This document shows positions 21,101 through 28,389 of a stretch of 64,000 nt of DNA, piece by piece. Under the pieces are notes generated by a model. The model had not been told where the DNA came from and made no database searches. It was given only the letters and a program-made list of their open reading frames with translations. Where the stretch lies: contig CM036767.1 of assembly GCA_020796225.1 (NCBI GenBank), forward strand, positions 15,220,427 through 15,284,426, in the 5' to 3' direction. The translations under genes and the position numbers were made by a program. Origin of the DNA: Arion vulgaris. Lineage: Eukaryota; Mollusca; Gastropoda; Stylommatophora; Arionidae. Numbering within the stretch: position 1 is the stretch's first letter; every line of letters begins with the position of its first letter.

Positions 21101-21673
21101 TATGTCATTATTTGCTATGATTCTCTCATTATTATTTAATATGTCATTATTCATGATTCTCTCATTATTTAATATGTTATTATTGCTAGATTATCTCATT
21201 ATTTAATATTATTTAATATGTCATTATTTGCTATGATTCTCTCATTATTATTTAATATGTCATTATTTGCTATGATTCTTTCATTATTATTATTCCACCA
21301 ACACGTAACCTCTGATCTTTCTTTTTACTCTATCCTAGCTGTTCAAATCCAGGTTGTATCCAGAGAAAATGAAGACACCTGGGTCAAGTTCACAGTGACG
21401 ATCATGGGCTCATACCAGAAGGGAACTCTAGACCGAACACAAAGAAAAGCGGAGACATATCTCTGGGTACCTAAATCAGATCTGGAATGCAAATGCCCTA
21501 AAGTACGGATAGACAGGTTATACCTGGTCGTGGGGAAGTATCGACCCGAAGACAAGCTTCGACCTGGTTTTGTGGTGGACAGGTTGGGTACTGTCTTACG
21601 TTGGAAGGATAAGTGGCAAAGACGACTTCGACGCTACCTCAAACAGGAGAGTCGAGGGACATGTTTGTCTTAA
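10329..21673 (+). CDS. NTN: netrin, 3' part of gene (three exons)
   Basis: Secreted laminin-related axon-guidance cue, known to act through DCC/neogenin and UNC5 receptors. Only the 3' end is here: exons 10,329-10,379, 11,073-11,156 and 21,339-21,673, separated by GT-AG introns of 693 and 10,182 bp with matching phases. The spliced product is a short polar linker followed by the NTR (C345C) domain. Diagnostic features are CGAC and NKFC cysteines, then DYAVQI, a W-x-KFTV strand, LWVPKSDLECKCPK, and RWKDKWQRRLRR before a final Cys and TAA. This is the netrin-1/3 order, with six cysteines where the family has them. The laminin N-terminal and EGF-like exons are not in the window and must lie upstream. 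The large last intron is filled with repeats. Netrin identity is clear; which paralogue is not. Confidence 0.93.
10471..10895 (-). mobile_element. endonuclease-RT LINE C-terminus in netrin intron
   Basis: Minus-strand frame (10,892-10,404, over the netrin exon's downstream flank) reads YGCEAWTFNK, RVLHISWTEKRTN, ENWLMLQIRKRKLIYFGHKR and KRRKGRPRRRWIQDVTDDLK, a standard LINE C-terminus. It sits antisense in the 693-bp netrin intron. Confidence 0.85.
11073..11156 (+). CDS. NTN: netrin exon, start of NTR domain
   Basis: Polypyrimidine tract and CCTTCCAG acceptor; donor TATG|GTGAGT. It encodes EETGDECGACQKRVRKLN and then the NKFCRRDY segment, matching the start of the netrin NTR domain. The terminal G joins CT of the next exon to give the Ala of YAVQ. 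The end of this exon and its donor are tandemly duplicated just downstream (11,174-11,215). Confidence 0.92.
11131..11215 (+). repeat. 43-bp tandem duplication of exon end plus donor site
   Basis: Two head-to-tail copies (11,131-11,173 and 11,174-11,215) of the last 26 bp of the netrin exon together with its GTGAGT donor and the first bases of the intron. Reading through the first donor meets TGA inside the second copy, so using the second donor would truncate the protein before most of the NTR domain. Confidence 0.9.
11216..11465 (-). mobile_element. SINE-B beside the netrin splice donor
   Basis: Reverse copy with CTTCTTCTTC tail, GTATACGTTGCACATTTG, CTAAACGCATAG and CCGGTAACCACTC head. Target duplication GAGTATATAGTAAT at 11,202-11,215 and 11,466-11,479, i.e. 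16 bp past the duplicated donor. Confidence 0.93.
11586..11843 (-). mobile_element. mariner-like MITE, TA target site
   Basis: 258 bp with terminal inverted repeats CATGGTGTTCAAGATAA and CAGGGTGCTCAACTTAA, flanked by TA on both sides. It is the inverted relative of 15,488-15,744, sharing an internal GCGGGAAGGG / CCCTTCCCGC block. Confidence 0.85.
11850..12310. other. unassigned netrin intron sequence
   Basis: Contains a (GA)n microsatellite at about 12,062-12,107 and otherwise nothing recognised. Open frames here are driven by the microsatellite. Confidence 0.5.
12310..12425 (-). repeat. short dispersed repeat (family I)
   Basis: GTAAGCAAGCCTTCACGCAA and ATGAATTCATAGCG. Relatives: 15,775-15,905, 19,405-19,545, 28,040-28,185, 42,725-42,870. 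The sense form has GAATTCAGGCGTAG..ATGGCG and ends GACTTCAGAGG. Confidence 0.6.
12566..12945. repeat. minisatellite, 26-bp unit, about 14 copies
   Basis: Unit AAGTTGTACCTGAGATCRAA plus AGAAAG, with a few short units. It runs directly into the 3' part of a SINE-C (AAGAGGGACGGAGCCATA at 12,946). The repeat frames on both strands are artefacts. Confidence 0.93.
12946..13005 (+). mobile_element. SINE-C 3' fragment
   Basis: GGGACGGAGCCATACCGGG and CGGTGCAATGTAGTCAATCC. The rest of the element is missing or replaced by the adjoining minisatellite. Confidence 0.75.
13063..13452. mobile_element. foldback element, near-perfect 390-bp palindrome
   Basis: Two arms of about 190 bp meet near 13,250 (AATAGATTTCTGGAAATCTATT). 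Outer ends read GAAAATAG..ACACGTAAAACA and its complement. Both arms include AAGTACTATAGTTTT and a hammerhead-like motif; the right arm copy (13,355-13,382) is TTGATAAAGGCC, TTT, GGTCGAAACGT. Confidence 0.93.
13520..13900 (-). mobile_element. LINE RNase H tail fragment
   Basis: Minus frame reads WLYTPRHAGVQGNERVDFLV, the end of an RNase H domain, then ARQCHLRGRERGYANQLLMG. The same tail lies on + at 35,740-35,935. In each case a SINE-D follows. Confidence 0.8.
13905..14110 (-). mobile_element. SINE-D
   Basis: Reverse copy: CCGATCCAGAAGCACTTGAG, GGTGCCACGAACACCGTAAA, TGAACCCGCACACACAGAGG, CGCTACGAATACGCTGGGC. The head resembles a tRNA with B box GGTTCAATTCC. Confidence 0.92.
14156..14192. repeat. 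(AT)n microsatellite
   Basis: Run of TATATA after GTTGTTATATA. Confidence 0.85.
14230..15185 (+). mobile_element. Helitron 3' end with broken Pif1-like helicase
   Basis: C-terminal Rep-helicase sequence: GKMPIDDSTRCITLS, then LNSLDLPGMPPHVLTFKIGV and GTRLLVKNMMNNIIEGTIL. After a frameshift it continues MPFEFKRLQFPVRLTFAM and FSHGQLYVACSRVGKPSDLF to a TAA at 15,031. Defects: a frameshift near 14,440, another near 14,770, and a stop in place of the Ser of the conserved TINKSQGQ motif. The 3' terminus CTAG (15,182-15,185) followed by T fits the Helitron 3' rule. The element is 5'-truncated and inactive. Confidence 0.9.
15187..15265 (+). repeat. dispersed repeat, inverted relative of 60,812-60,890
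   Basis: ACCAATAAAAGGTTCGCCTT, GGTTGAAAGGGCGTGCCTCG and TAAAGAGGTTTTAAT. The reverse complement occurs at 60,812-60,890. Confidence 0.75.
15488..15744 (+). mobile_element. mariner-like MITE, TA target site
   Basis: 257 bp; terminal inverted repeats CAGGGTGTTCAAGATAA and CAGGGTATTCAAGATAA, extending to TAGTAGC / AAGTAGC; TA at both flanks (15,486-15,487 and 15,745-15,746). No coding capacity. Second copy at 11,586. Confidence 0.92.
15775..15905 (+). repeat. short dispersed repeat (family I)
   Basis: GAATTCTGGCGTAGTCATGG, TTGCGTGATGACTTGCTTTC, CATTCAGGCGAACATTACTC, GACTTCAGAGG. Confidence 0.6.
15960..16175 (-). mobile_element. LINE C-terminal fragment
   Basis: Minus frame reads WRRELEADIKRIGKTWKELE and MTRGAGRSLLKTCAPLG, the extreme C-terminus of the endonuclease-RT group; close relative at 28,395-28,640. 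Confidence 0.8.
16395..17245 (-). mobile_element. SINE-A expanded by an internal minisatellite
   Basis: The SINE-A copy starts at AAATCGACCACTTGTTTAAA (16,407) and resumes at TCCTAAGAGCCATTGTACGT (17,061), continuing to the head near 17,240. Between them lie 21 units of a 30-bp piece of the SINE. Confidence 0.93.
16432..17060. repeat. 30-bp minisatellite, 21 units, inside SINE-A
   Basis: Unit CCACTCTTTGTTAGTTGTAT then GAGATNTRAN. Length is exactly 30 bp throughout. Variation is confined to the last positions (TTTAAT, CTAAAC, GTAAAC, TTTGAAC, CTAGAC, CTGAAC). Because 30 is a multiple of 3, both strands stay open for over 220 codons; these are not genes. Confidence 0.96.
17305..17505 (-). mobile_element. 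SINE-D
   Basis: Reverse copy: CCCGATCCAGAAGTACTTGA, GGTGCCACGAACACTGTAAA, TGAACCCGCACAGAGGACTT, CGCTACGAACACGCTGGGCA. Confidence 0.92.
17585..17878 (+). CDS. unrecognised ORF, 97 codons
   Basis: An ORF starting MKMDKVDVLQSLRECLLDED with good codon balance and no repeat structure, ending in TAG after SLVTNNQSTTI. It contains KRFKQFGITRCTSRTGCLRD and a C-terminal LICPECNG that could be half of a zinc-binding knuckle. I do not recognise the family. It lies within the large netrin intron on the same strand, between a SINE-D and a minisatellite. It may be an unidentified transposon fragment or a nested exon. No intron boundaries or promoter are evident. Confidence 0.3.
   Translation: MKMDKVDVLQSLRECLLDEDTKIDVESIKRFKQFGITRCTSRTGCLRDRVRGVFNQRATGTISMHTLRYLLMEKEHLLICPECNGVSLVTNNQSTTI
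18140..18412. repeat. minisatellite, about 46-bp unit, six copies
   Basis: Unit contains TTTTTTCAGTCCCACATTTT, CCAGTCCAACTTTTCCAG and TTCCTA. Both strands stay open by composition. Confidence 0.92.
18413..18755 (-). mobile_element. LINE C-terminal fragment
   Basis: The minus strand gives QMQWFGHLMKMRIQLPANN, TPRERWIDNIKNTLDKHGY and a short tail. This is the FGH...R.RW.D arrangement of LINE C-termini. A stop interrupts it. Confidence 0.7.
18771..18790. repeat. (GT)n microsatellite
   Basis: Short GTGTGTGT run preceded by a poly-T stretch. Confidence 0.8.
18948..19322 (+). mobile_element. SINE-E split by a SINE-B
   Basis: 5'-truncated SINE-E (CACAATGGGAGTGGGAATTT to TCAAATCGACCCA) resumes after 19,242 with AATCGACCCAGGATCAACTA and CTGGGAAAGTAAAGG. 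The SINE-B occupies 19,004-19,242. Confidence 0.85.
19004..19242 (+). mobile_element. SINE-B nested in SINE-E
   Basis: GTGGTTACCGGGGCCCAAAT head, CATGTCGTAAGAGACGACTA core, GTGCAACGTATACATG and AAAATTGGTCGTAAAGAACG end. Target duplication AAATCGACCCA at 18,993-19,003 and 19,243-19,253. Confidence 0.92.
19328..19748 (+). mobile_element. SINE-A split by a family I repeat
   Basis: SINE-A head TGCCCGTGCGGTGCCGGGGC to CTACCATTGCGACC is interrupted by the family I element at about 19,397-19,545. It then continues CCACTGCGACCTATAGGGC through GTGGTCGATATGG. The repeated CCAYTGCGACC is the target duplication. Confidence 0.85.
19750..20345. other. unassigned netrin intron sequence
   Basis: No open frame, tandem array or recognised repeat apart from a family I fragment at 20,345-20,395. 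Confidence 0.45.
20546..20824 (-). mobile_element. SINE-E
   Basis: Reverse copy from CCTTTCATACCTCGTGGTAT to the tRNA-like head AACTACGCTACTGCGGCTCTC. Confidence 0.92.
20825..20895 (+). mobile_element. SINE-A 3' fragment
   Basis: TCTTAGTCTCAGATCACATA, CAAATCACACAGAGTGGTTA, CAAGTGGTCGATATAGAG and an AGAAGAAGG tail. Confidence 0.85.
21339..21673 (+). CDS. NTN: netrin terminal exon, NTR/C345C domain
   Basis: Acceptor TCTATCCTAG. About 110 codons run from AVQIQVV to the TAA at 21,671-21,673. They carry the WVKFTV strand, the CKCPK motif, the basic WQRRLRRYLKQE helix and the final GTC cysteine. The basic C-terminal helix is typical of netrins and is known to favour heparan-sulfate binding. Upstream in-frame sequence is minisatellite and not coding. 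No AATAAA was spotted close to the stop. Confidence 0.95.
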
Positions 21674-22215
21674 ATCTTAACCTGTAAACTAGAGTAGAAA
21701 AACAGTTACAAATATGAAGATAATAAGATGGATATATATTTTGAGAGTTTGTTGTTTTCTTCACTTTTTAACCCATTCAACCTTACGAGCTGATATAACG
21801 GCTCGCGGTATATTTTAACTCTTTCGCTGCTACATACTTTCTGAAGGTTGAGCTAAAAATAGCTACTCTTTGTTTCTAGGTCACAAACGTGAATGTACGA
21901 ATATAGCAGTGACAGTAGCAATGTATAACGTGTTAATACGTCTTTAGCCCACAGAGGAGAGATAATAACACGTGTTAATGCGTCTTTAGAAGTGAATGGG
22001 AAAACGTATATATACGTCCTTAGCAGCTAAAGGGTTAGGATGACGCAAAGCCAGTATACTAGCTATTTTATTATATATTGCAATATATATGCATCCGGGC
22101 GTATTGAAAATTATAGAGTGAAAGGGTTAACGGAAAATATTTATCTGATTGCTATTATAAATGATGATAGTGGGATTAAAATAAAATGTCTACAAAAATG
22201 TTCAAAATTACTTCG
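21674..22215. other. netrin 3' flank
   Basis: Probably includes the netrin 3' UTR. AT-rich with no recognised repeat. An imperfect run AACACGTGTTAATGCGTCTT type occurs near 21,930-21,990. No canonical AATAAA was seen in the first 200 bp. Confidence 0.4.
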
Positions 22216-22217
22216 GA

Positions 22218-22340
22218 GACCTTCGCTACTGATGCTGAGTTCATGAACAGCCGCTGAGATCTTCCAGTGTAAGAAAGAGATCGGAGCACGCATGGTTATT
22301 CACCAAAGTGCAATGATGATATTTCTATCAATTATACATT
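22218..22340 (+). mobile_element. SINE-F tail module
   Basis: GAACAGCCGCTGAGATCTTC, GTAAGAAAGAGATCGGAGCA and CATGGTTATTCACC match the 3' module of SINE-F (42,262-42,400; 63,665-63,820). Confidence 0.8.
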
Positions 22341-22429
22341 TGGTGTACAAGTAAAACAGTTTTAATGTTCTCAACTGTTTTAAAAAGATGTATATAACTT
22401 TTATAGAACTTTGATGCATATGTTTAAAC

Positions 22430-23665
22430 AAAGATGTTAGGTCTGTGTGTAATATGTAAGCATTGATCTTATGTCTTCATGTAATATGTAAGCATTGATC
22501 TTATGTCTATGTGTAATATGTAAGCATTGATCTTAGTCTTATGTAATATGAAAGCATTGATCTTATGTCTTCATGTAATATGTAAGCATTGATCTTAGTC
22601 TTCATGTAATATGTAAGCATTGATCTTAGGTCTTGTGTAATATGTAATCAAGATCTTAGGTCTGTGTGTAATATGTAAGCACAGATCTTAGGTTTGTGTG
22701 TAATATGTAAGCACAGATCTTAGGTCTGTGTGTAATTGTAAGACATATCTTAGGTTTATTGTGATGACTTAATATGTGTAATTGTAATAGAATCTTAGTT
22801 ATGTGTAATTTGTACTTGATCTTAGGTTTGTGTGTAATATGTAAGCAAAGATCTTAGGTCTGTGTGTAATATGTAAGCATAGATCTTAGTTTGTGTGTGT
22901 AAGTACATTGATCTTAGGTTTGTGTGTAATATGTAAGCAAAGATCTTAGTTGTTGTGTAATATGTAAGCATAGATCTTAGTCTGTGTATATGTAAGCATA
23001 TCTTAGTTATGTGTAATTGTAAGCATTGATCTTAGTTATGTGTGTAATATGTAAGCAAAGATCTTAGTTCTGTGTGTAATATGTAAGCAAAGATCTTAGG
23101 TCTGTGTGTAATATGTAAGCATTGATCTTAGTTATGTGTGTAATATGTAAGCATTGATCTTAGTTATGTGTGTAATATGTAAGCAAAGATCTTAGTTCTG
23201 TGTGTAATATGTAAGCAAAGATCTTAGGTCTGTGTGTAATATGTAAGCATTGATCATAGTTATGTGTGTATATGTAGCATTGATCTAAGTTCTGTGTAAT
23301 ATGTGCAAGATCTTAGTTCTGTGTGTAATATGTTAGCAAAGATCTTAGTTCTGTGTGTAATATGTTAGCAAAGATCTTATGTTTGTGTGTAATATGTAAG
23401 CATTGATCTTTGTTCTGTGTGTAATATGTTAACAAAGATCTTAGGTTTGTGTTTAATATGTAAGCATTGATCTTAGTTCTGTGTGTAATATGTAAGCATA
23501 AATCTTAGTTCTGTGTGTAATATGTAAGCATCAATTTTAGTTATGTGTGTAATGTGTAAGCATAAATCTTAGTTCTGTGAGTTATATGTTATAATTAATC
23601 TTAGTTCTGTGTGTAATATGTTATCATTAATCTTAGTTATGTGTGTAATATGTAAGCAATAATCT
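22430..23665. repeat. minisatellite, about 32-bp unit, roughly 38 copies
   Basis: Unit TGTGTAATATGTAAGCATTG plus ATCTTAGKTC..., with many indels and frequent AGATCTTA. It is the largest array in the window (about 1.2 kb) and is more diverged than the other arrays. Confidence 0.95.
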
Positions 23666-23699
23666 GGGATTTAGTTGTATAACGTATAAGAACATCTTT

Positions 23700-23950
23700 T
23701 ACTTTTTCTTAAATAGATGGGTAGTTCAGCCCATTTGTCGGAAATGTAATGAAAAGGGAAGACTTTAGAACACATTGGGACATCGGAAAAATCGAGGGGA
23801 GGCGAGACAGAGGAAGATATAGAGAGAACATTGTGAACAGCCTGACTTCATGGCACAGAAGAGTGTCAGATCTGAGATGATAACAAACACTAGGGACAGA
23901 GATTTGTGGAGATCCATGATTACCTACGCCAACCAGCACGGCAGCTGATG
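23700..23950 (+). mobile_element. LINE C-terminal fragment
   Basis: Reads KIEGRRDRGRYRENIVNSLT and SWHRRVSDLR, ending in GATGATGATGA. Related pieces: 8,345-8,580 (-), 27,510-27,690 (+), 50,640-50,870 (+). Confidence 0.75.
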
Positions 23951-24049
23951 ATGATGAATAGCTGATGATGATGTAAGATATTCAGCATATATATGCAGAG
24001 TCAGTGAAAATCTTATACGTTTATAATATATGCCTATTAAAAATAATGA

Positions 24050-24540
24050 ACATAAATTGTGATGAATTCAGGAGAAGTGATGAAATCAGAGAAATGTCTG
24101 GTCAACCACTATTAACATCTGTTATTAAAAGAGAAGATGGTGATATATTGGGCATACTCTGAGAAGATGGTGATATATGCCTATTAAAATGATGCATAAT
24201 TGGGAATCTCAGGAGAAGATGGGAAATTTGGAACTATACTCTTTGAGAAGATGGTGATATATTGGGCATACTCTGAGAAGATGGTGATATATTGGGCATA
24301 CTCTGAGAAGATGGTGATATATTGGGCATACTCTGAGAAGATGGTGATATATTGGGCATACTCTGAGAAGATGGTGATATATTGGGCATACTCTGAGAAG
24401 ATGGTGATATGTTGGGCATACTCTGAGAAGATGGTGATATATTGGGCCTACTCTGAGAAGAAATGATCAAAGAATTACAAAGAAGTGATGGAAGTTGGAG
24501 CCAACTGGTTCATTGAATAAAAGAACATCTTAGAGGAACA
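24050..24540 (+). mobile_element. LINE fragment containing an expanded internal segment
   Basis: Left flank AATTCAGGAGAAGTGATGAA to CTGGTCAACCACTATTAACA and right flank GAAGAAATGATCAAAGAATT match consecutive positions of the LINE at 25,700-25,830. A tandem array replaces the short interval between them. Confidence 0.88.
24128..24465. repeat. 30-bp minisatellite derived from LINE ORF
   Basis: About ten units of GAGAAGATGGTGATATATTG plus GGCATACTCT, one with an odd insert near 24,180-24,240. The same 30 bp occurs once in the LINE copy at 25,770-25,800 (GAGAAGATGGAGATATGTTG). Confidence 0.95.
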
Positions 24541-24632
24541 AGTAAACGATCTTTTTGTTGAGAAACTGGAGAAATATTAGACTTAATTGCATATTAGAAA
24601 GAAGAAACAAAACTATCATTACTGCCTGTAGT

Positions 24633-24868
24633 CTTCTTCTTCTTCTTCTTGCGTTCTTCTTTACAACCAATTTAATCACAATTTTGTGATATGTTTGATC
24701 TTTGCCAAGAACGTGTATACGTTGCACATTGCATAGACTTCTACACGTTTAGGACACATGCATCCGATTTCAGCCAAACCTCCTTAGTGCCTCTTACGAC
24801 ATGCGTGGCAGGTAACAGTGGTTCTATTCTTTACACCCCAAATTTGGGCCCCGGTAACCACTCGGGCA
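24633..24868 (-). mobile_element. SINE-B with 12-bp target duplication
   Basis: Target duplication ACTGCCTGTAGT at 24,621-24,632 and 24,869-24,880. Tail CTTCTTCTTCTTCTTG; head CCCCGGTAACCACTCGGGC. Confidence 0.93.
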
Positions 24869-24894
24869 ACTGCCTGTAGTAAAACACGTAATAA

Positions 24895-24932
24895 CAAAGT
24901 ACTGTAGTTTTACAAATTACAAAAACAATGAG
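24895..24932. mobile_element. foldback arm fragment
   Basis: ACAAAGTACTGTAGTTTTAC and AAATTACAAAAACAATGA match the outer arm of the 2,452 foldback. Confidence 0.6.
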
Positions 24933-25104
24933 TACTCCCTGTAATACCGCTTTTTAAAGCAGTGTAGGACAGGAGGGACATGAGCATGTGGAATTTAATG
25001 GCCGCATGGCTAGTGCAGTCGTCGCGAAACTGGTCAGGTTATGATTTTTCTTGTATGCCCCGACAGAATAAAATCCTTGGCCTTACCGGGGATTGAACAT
25101 GATT

Positions 25105-25312
25105 CTTGCCGGTCTTCCCAGCGTGTTCGTAACGCGTTGGACTACGGGTGACTATCCCTCTGTGTGTGCGGGTTCAATTCCGCGGATGGCAGAAAAAGCC
25201 ACAGATTCCCCAGATTTACGGTGTTCGTGGCACCGAACCGAAGGGTTACGATGTCCATGGCACCGAGCCGAAGAGCTGAATAGCTCAAGTGCTTCTGGAT
25301 CGGAAAAACCCC
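25105..25312 (+). mobile_element. SINE-D
   Basis: GGTCTTCCCAGCGTGTTCGT, GCGGGTTCAATTCCGCGGAT and AAGTGCTTCTGGATCGGAAA, with an A-rich tail. Confidence 0.92.
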
Positions 25313-25364
25313 CAAAAAAACATGATTCTCCGGCATTGGAGCAGCGCTCTAATCTATTCCGCCA

Positions 25365-25450
25365 GACAAATTGCCCAGGATAGAACGGTATGGAGAAACT
25401 AGCTTGCAGGCCCTATGTAACGTATAACAGTACGATAGGAATATAATATA
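25365..25450 (+). mobile_element. LINE 3' terminus fragment
   Basis: GCCCAGGATAGAACGGTATG, AGGCCCTATGTAACGTATAA and CAGTACGATAGGAATATAAT, the same 3' end as 25,935-26,030. Confidence 0.75.
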
Positions 25451-25467
25451 TAAAATAGTAATATACA

Positions 25468-25502
25468 GTGGCGGCTCGTGATCATTTTTGTTGAGTCCTC
25501 GG
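25468..25502 (+). mobile_element. MITE-H end fragment
   Basis: CAGTGGCGGCTCGTGATCAT and TTTTGTTG. The opposite end is not seen. Confidence 0.6.
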
Positions 25503-25554
25503 CCTCTAAACTACTCCTTATACATTATTTTGGTGGACGTAATGAAGCCGCCCT

Positions 25555-25555
<1 letters not shown>

Positions 25556-25620
<65 letters not shown>
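25556..25620. repeat. (TA)n microsatellite
   Basis: About 60 bp of pure TATATA. Confidence 0.95.
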
Positions 25621-25621
<1 letters not shown>

Positions 25622-26030
25622 GGAAAATGACTAAAGATATAGAAAGCAAGTTGAATGCATTTGAAAATAGATGTCTGCAAAAATAATGAATATAAATGGA
25701 ACGAATTCAGAAGTGATGAAATCAGAGACATGTCTGGTCAACCACTAGTGACAACTGTTATAAGAAGAGAAGATGGAGATATGTTGGGCACACCTTGAGG
25801 AGAAATGATCAACGAATATCAAAGCAGGCATTGAAGTGGGATGCAAAGTGTTCAAGAAGAGAGGTTGACCTAAGGAGACCCTGAAACGAACTTTGCTGAG
25901 AGAGGCAGGAAATATCGGTCTCAGTTCCATGGAGGAGATTGAGCGAGTTGCCCAGGATAGAGCGGTATGGAGAAATTACTTGCAGGCCCTATGTAACGTA
26001 TAACGGTACGAGAGGAATTATTATATTATT
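25620..26030 (+). mobile_element. endonuclease-RT LINE, C-terminus and 3' end
   Basis: WKMTKDIESKLNAFENRCLQ, then RREDGDMLGTP and RRNDQRISKQALKWDAK, ending AQDRAVWRN and the 3' terminus CTATGTAACGTATAACGGTA with an ATTATTATA tail. Several frame breaks. The inverse copy is at 60,910-61,390. Confidence 0.85.
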
Positions 26031-26044
26031 ATAAATATATATAT

Positions 26045-26150
26045 CTATATATATATATATATATAAATATATGTGTGTGTGTGTAATATATAATATCTGC
26101 AATGTATACAAGTAAGTATGGATGTATATATATGCACATGTAATATGTAG
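26045..26150. repeat. TA/TG-rich low-complexity tract
   Basis: TATATATATA and GTGTGTGTGT runs; nothing coding. Confidence 0.8.
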
Positions 26151-26540
26151 GTAATGGTCTTGTGGGGCGAGCTTGAAGGGGCCAGGTGTTCAGCTGGTGT
26201 GCAGAAAAAACGCTTTAAATGTACCCTTAAAGTGTCTCTTAAATGCTTCGATATAGACACCACGTGTTGGGAATCCTTGGCGCAAGATCGCCACATGTGG
26301 CGCTATAAGAACACAAGAGGAACCCGCGTAGTTGAGAACCGTTGTGCCGTTGAGGCACAGAGTAAACGAGCTGCGCGAAAAGACAGAACACACAACACCC
26401 ATGTCTAATCTTGATCATGGATTCTAGGATTGGACTCCTAGTCACCTCCGCACACACCAGAGAGGTGCAATATGAGGCGGAGGTCTCAATACATGTCTGA
26501 GGCGGGTGTTATCATCGCTTGCGATGGGTGGCTATTATTA
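26150..26540 (+). mobile_element. endonuclease-RT LINE, 3' end
   Basis: WGELEGARCSAGVQKKRFKC, then LKCFDIDTTCWESLAQDRHM and RKDRTHNTHV, followed by a 3' region with CACACACCAGAGAGGTGCAA and TCGCTTGCGATGGGTGGCTA. Reverse relatives at 31,600-32,300 and 51,355-52,060. Confidence 0.8.
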
Positions 26541-26849
26541 TCTTATTAACTCTTTCATGCATGCATTTTTGGGATGAATATCGTCTTGTTCCACATCTTG
26601 ACCACACAGTAGAAGTACAAGTTCATTTACGACACTGGCAACAGACACACCGTCCACATCTAGTTCCTAGCAGTGTACTGAATGCGCCAGAGGTCACGAA
26701 ACACGGATGTGTAGCTATGAAACGAACAAATAGTAGTTTTCCACTACAGTGGACACTATGTGTGAGAGGGTTAATGGTCTTGTATGTATGCATGTAATGT
26801 TTAAGACTGTCAATGCGTACCTGTAAGCTGCGAATACCGTATATATATA

Positions 26850-27320
26850 TATAACATAGAACATGGACAGCCTACTCAAGACACGAGAGGAGACTTAACA
26901 TCTTTCACCTTCGATGTCTCCGCAAGATTATGAACATCAGGTGGTACGACAAGATAACCAACTCTGAAGTACTGTAACATACAAACCTGCCTTCCATCAT
27001 GGACATGCTCAGCAGTAGACGACTAAGATGGTTGGGGCATGTGAGAAGAATGGAAACTTATCGCATACCAAAACAAATGTTGTTCTGTGAACTTTCGGAG
27101 GAAGAGGCACCAGGGCAGACCACTGCTCAGATATAAAGATGTCTGCAAAGCCTCAATGAAAAATTTTCTATAGGTCCCATCACATGGGAAGGACTAGCTG
27201 ATGACAGAGTTGTGTGGAAAGCCAAATTACGAAAGGGTGCAGAATCTTTTGAGAAGAGACTTATGTACGAGCTGAACAACAAGAGAAAAAAGCGAAAACT
27301 CAAAAGTTGTCACAGTAAAA
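26850..27320 (+). mobile_element. endonuclease-RT LINE, C-terminus
   Basis: RRLNIFHLRCLRKIMNIRWY, DKITNSEVL, SSRRLRWLGHVRRMETYRIP, then KAKLRKGAESFEKRLMYELN. In-frame stops and a frameshift. The same element is reversed at 57,185-57,710. Confidence 0.85.
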
Positions 27321-27389
27321 CACTTGCCAATTGACCGTCTGTAAAGTCGAAAAAGGCCATATATAGTACCATAGAAATGGACAGTAGAA

Positions 27390-27700
27390 GCGAAGAAAAC
27401 AAATGTGGAGGTTTTAAATCAGGTCTGCAGACAAAGAAACCTTATCAAAAGAATAAGAATCCGACAATCAAGGTTTTTCGGGCATATAATGCGAAGAGAA
27501 GGTTTAGAACATTTGGTGACAACAGGTAAAGTTCAGGAAAGAAGAGATCGTGGAAGATAGAGAGAGAAGATGCTGGATGACCTGACATCATGGTTCGACA
27601 CAAGATCGACGTCAGAACTGATTACATGCACCAAGCAGAGAGAGAGAGTTGTGGAAAGACATGATCGCCTAAGCCGGCAGGCATGGCACTTGATTGATTG
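27390..27700 (+). mobile_element. LINE C-terminus
   Basis: NLIKRIRIRQSRFFGHIMRR, EGLEHLVTTGKVQERRDRGR and MLDDLTSWFDTRSTSELITC. Paralogue at 50,640-50,880. Confidence 0.8.
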
Positions 27701-28040
27701 ATATATATATATATGTATGTAATATAAATACTTTTTTATATACATGTAATACAAAAGTTCCTTTAAAAGTCTAATATTTGCTTTCATCTTGGTGAACAAG
27801 GGCGCACTCTGGTTGGGGCGGGGCGCCGTCCTAGTGCGCACTAACACGACTGCGCCGCTGATATGGAGTAATAGTAATTTAAGACTTGGTGATCTCTCAG
27901 TCTATACTTGAAGGGTCTCTGTGGTAGCGTGGAGGTATGGTTCACTCTCTCCAAGGTTCGTTTCCCCTAGGATGATTGGAATACTTGTATGTTATATGTA
28001 TACATGTAATATATAAGTTCCTTTACTTGGGGAACCAAAA
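27700..28040. other. unassigned sequence
   Basis: AT-rich, with a TATATATATATG run at about 27,703. A fragment GGGTCTCTGTGGTAGCGTGG near 27,912 resembles a SINE tRNA-like head. Nothing else recognised. Confidence 0.4.
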
Positions 28041-28190
28041 TTACAAGTACAACTGAAGTCGAAGTAAAGCTCGCCTGAATGGCGAAAGAAACTGGTAATA
28101 AAGAAAGCAAGTCTTCACAAAAAAATCAGTCAGATGCTTTTTATTAGATGCCATGACTATGCCTGAACTCATAGCGAGCGAGAGAGAACA
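28040..28190 (-). repeat. short dispersed repeat (family I)
   Basis: CTGAAGTCGAAGTAAAGCTC, GCCTGAATGGCGAAAGAAAC, GCCATGACTATGCCTGAACT. Confidence 0.6.
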
Positions 28191-28389
28191 GAAAAACAAT
28201 ATATATGTAAATACATTATATGTGTAGATGTAATATGTAAGCAAATACATTATATGTACACATGTATTATATTATGTAAGTTGAAAACGTTAGTGTTTAT
28301 TAATAATATGTTTATCAAAGATGTTATTACATGCAGTGATGTCAATTATATTTATATATTATGAATATTAGCTTTTGTGCGTTAAGCTT

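Larger units (their letters stand above)
20396..21295. repeat. 33-36-bp minisatellite in two blocks, split by SINEs
   Basis: Units with TTTAATATGTCATTATTTGC and TATGATTCTCTCATTATTA at 20,905-21,295 (about 11 units). Related, more degenerate units lie at 20,396-20,535. A reverse SINE-E and a SINE-A fragment lie between the blocks. The array stops about 45 bp before the netrin terminal-exon acceptor. Confidence 0.93.
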
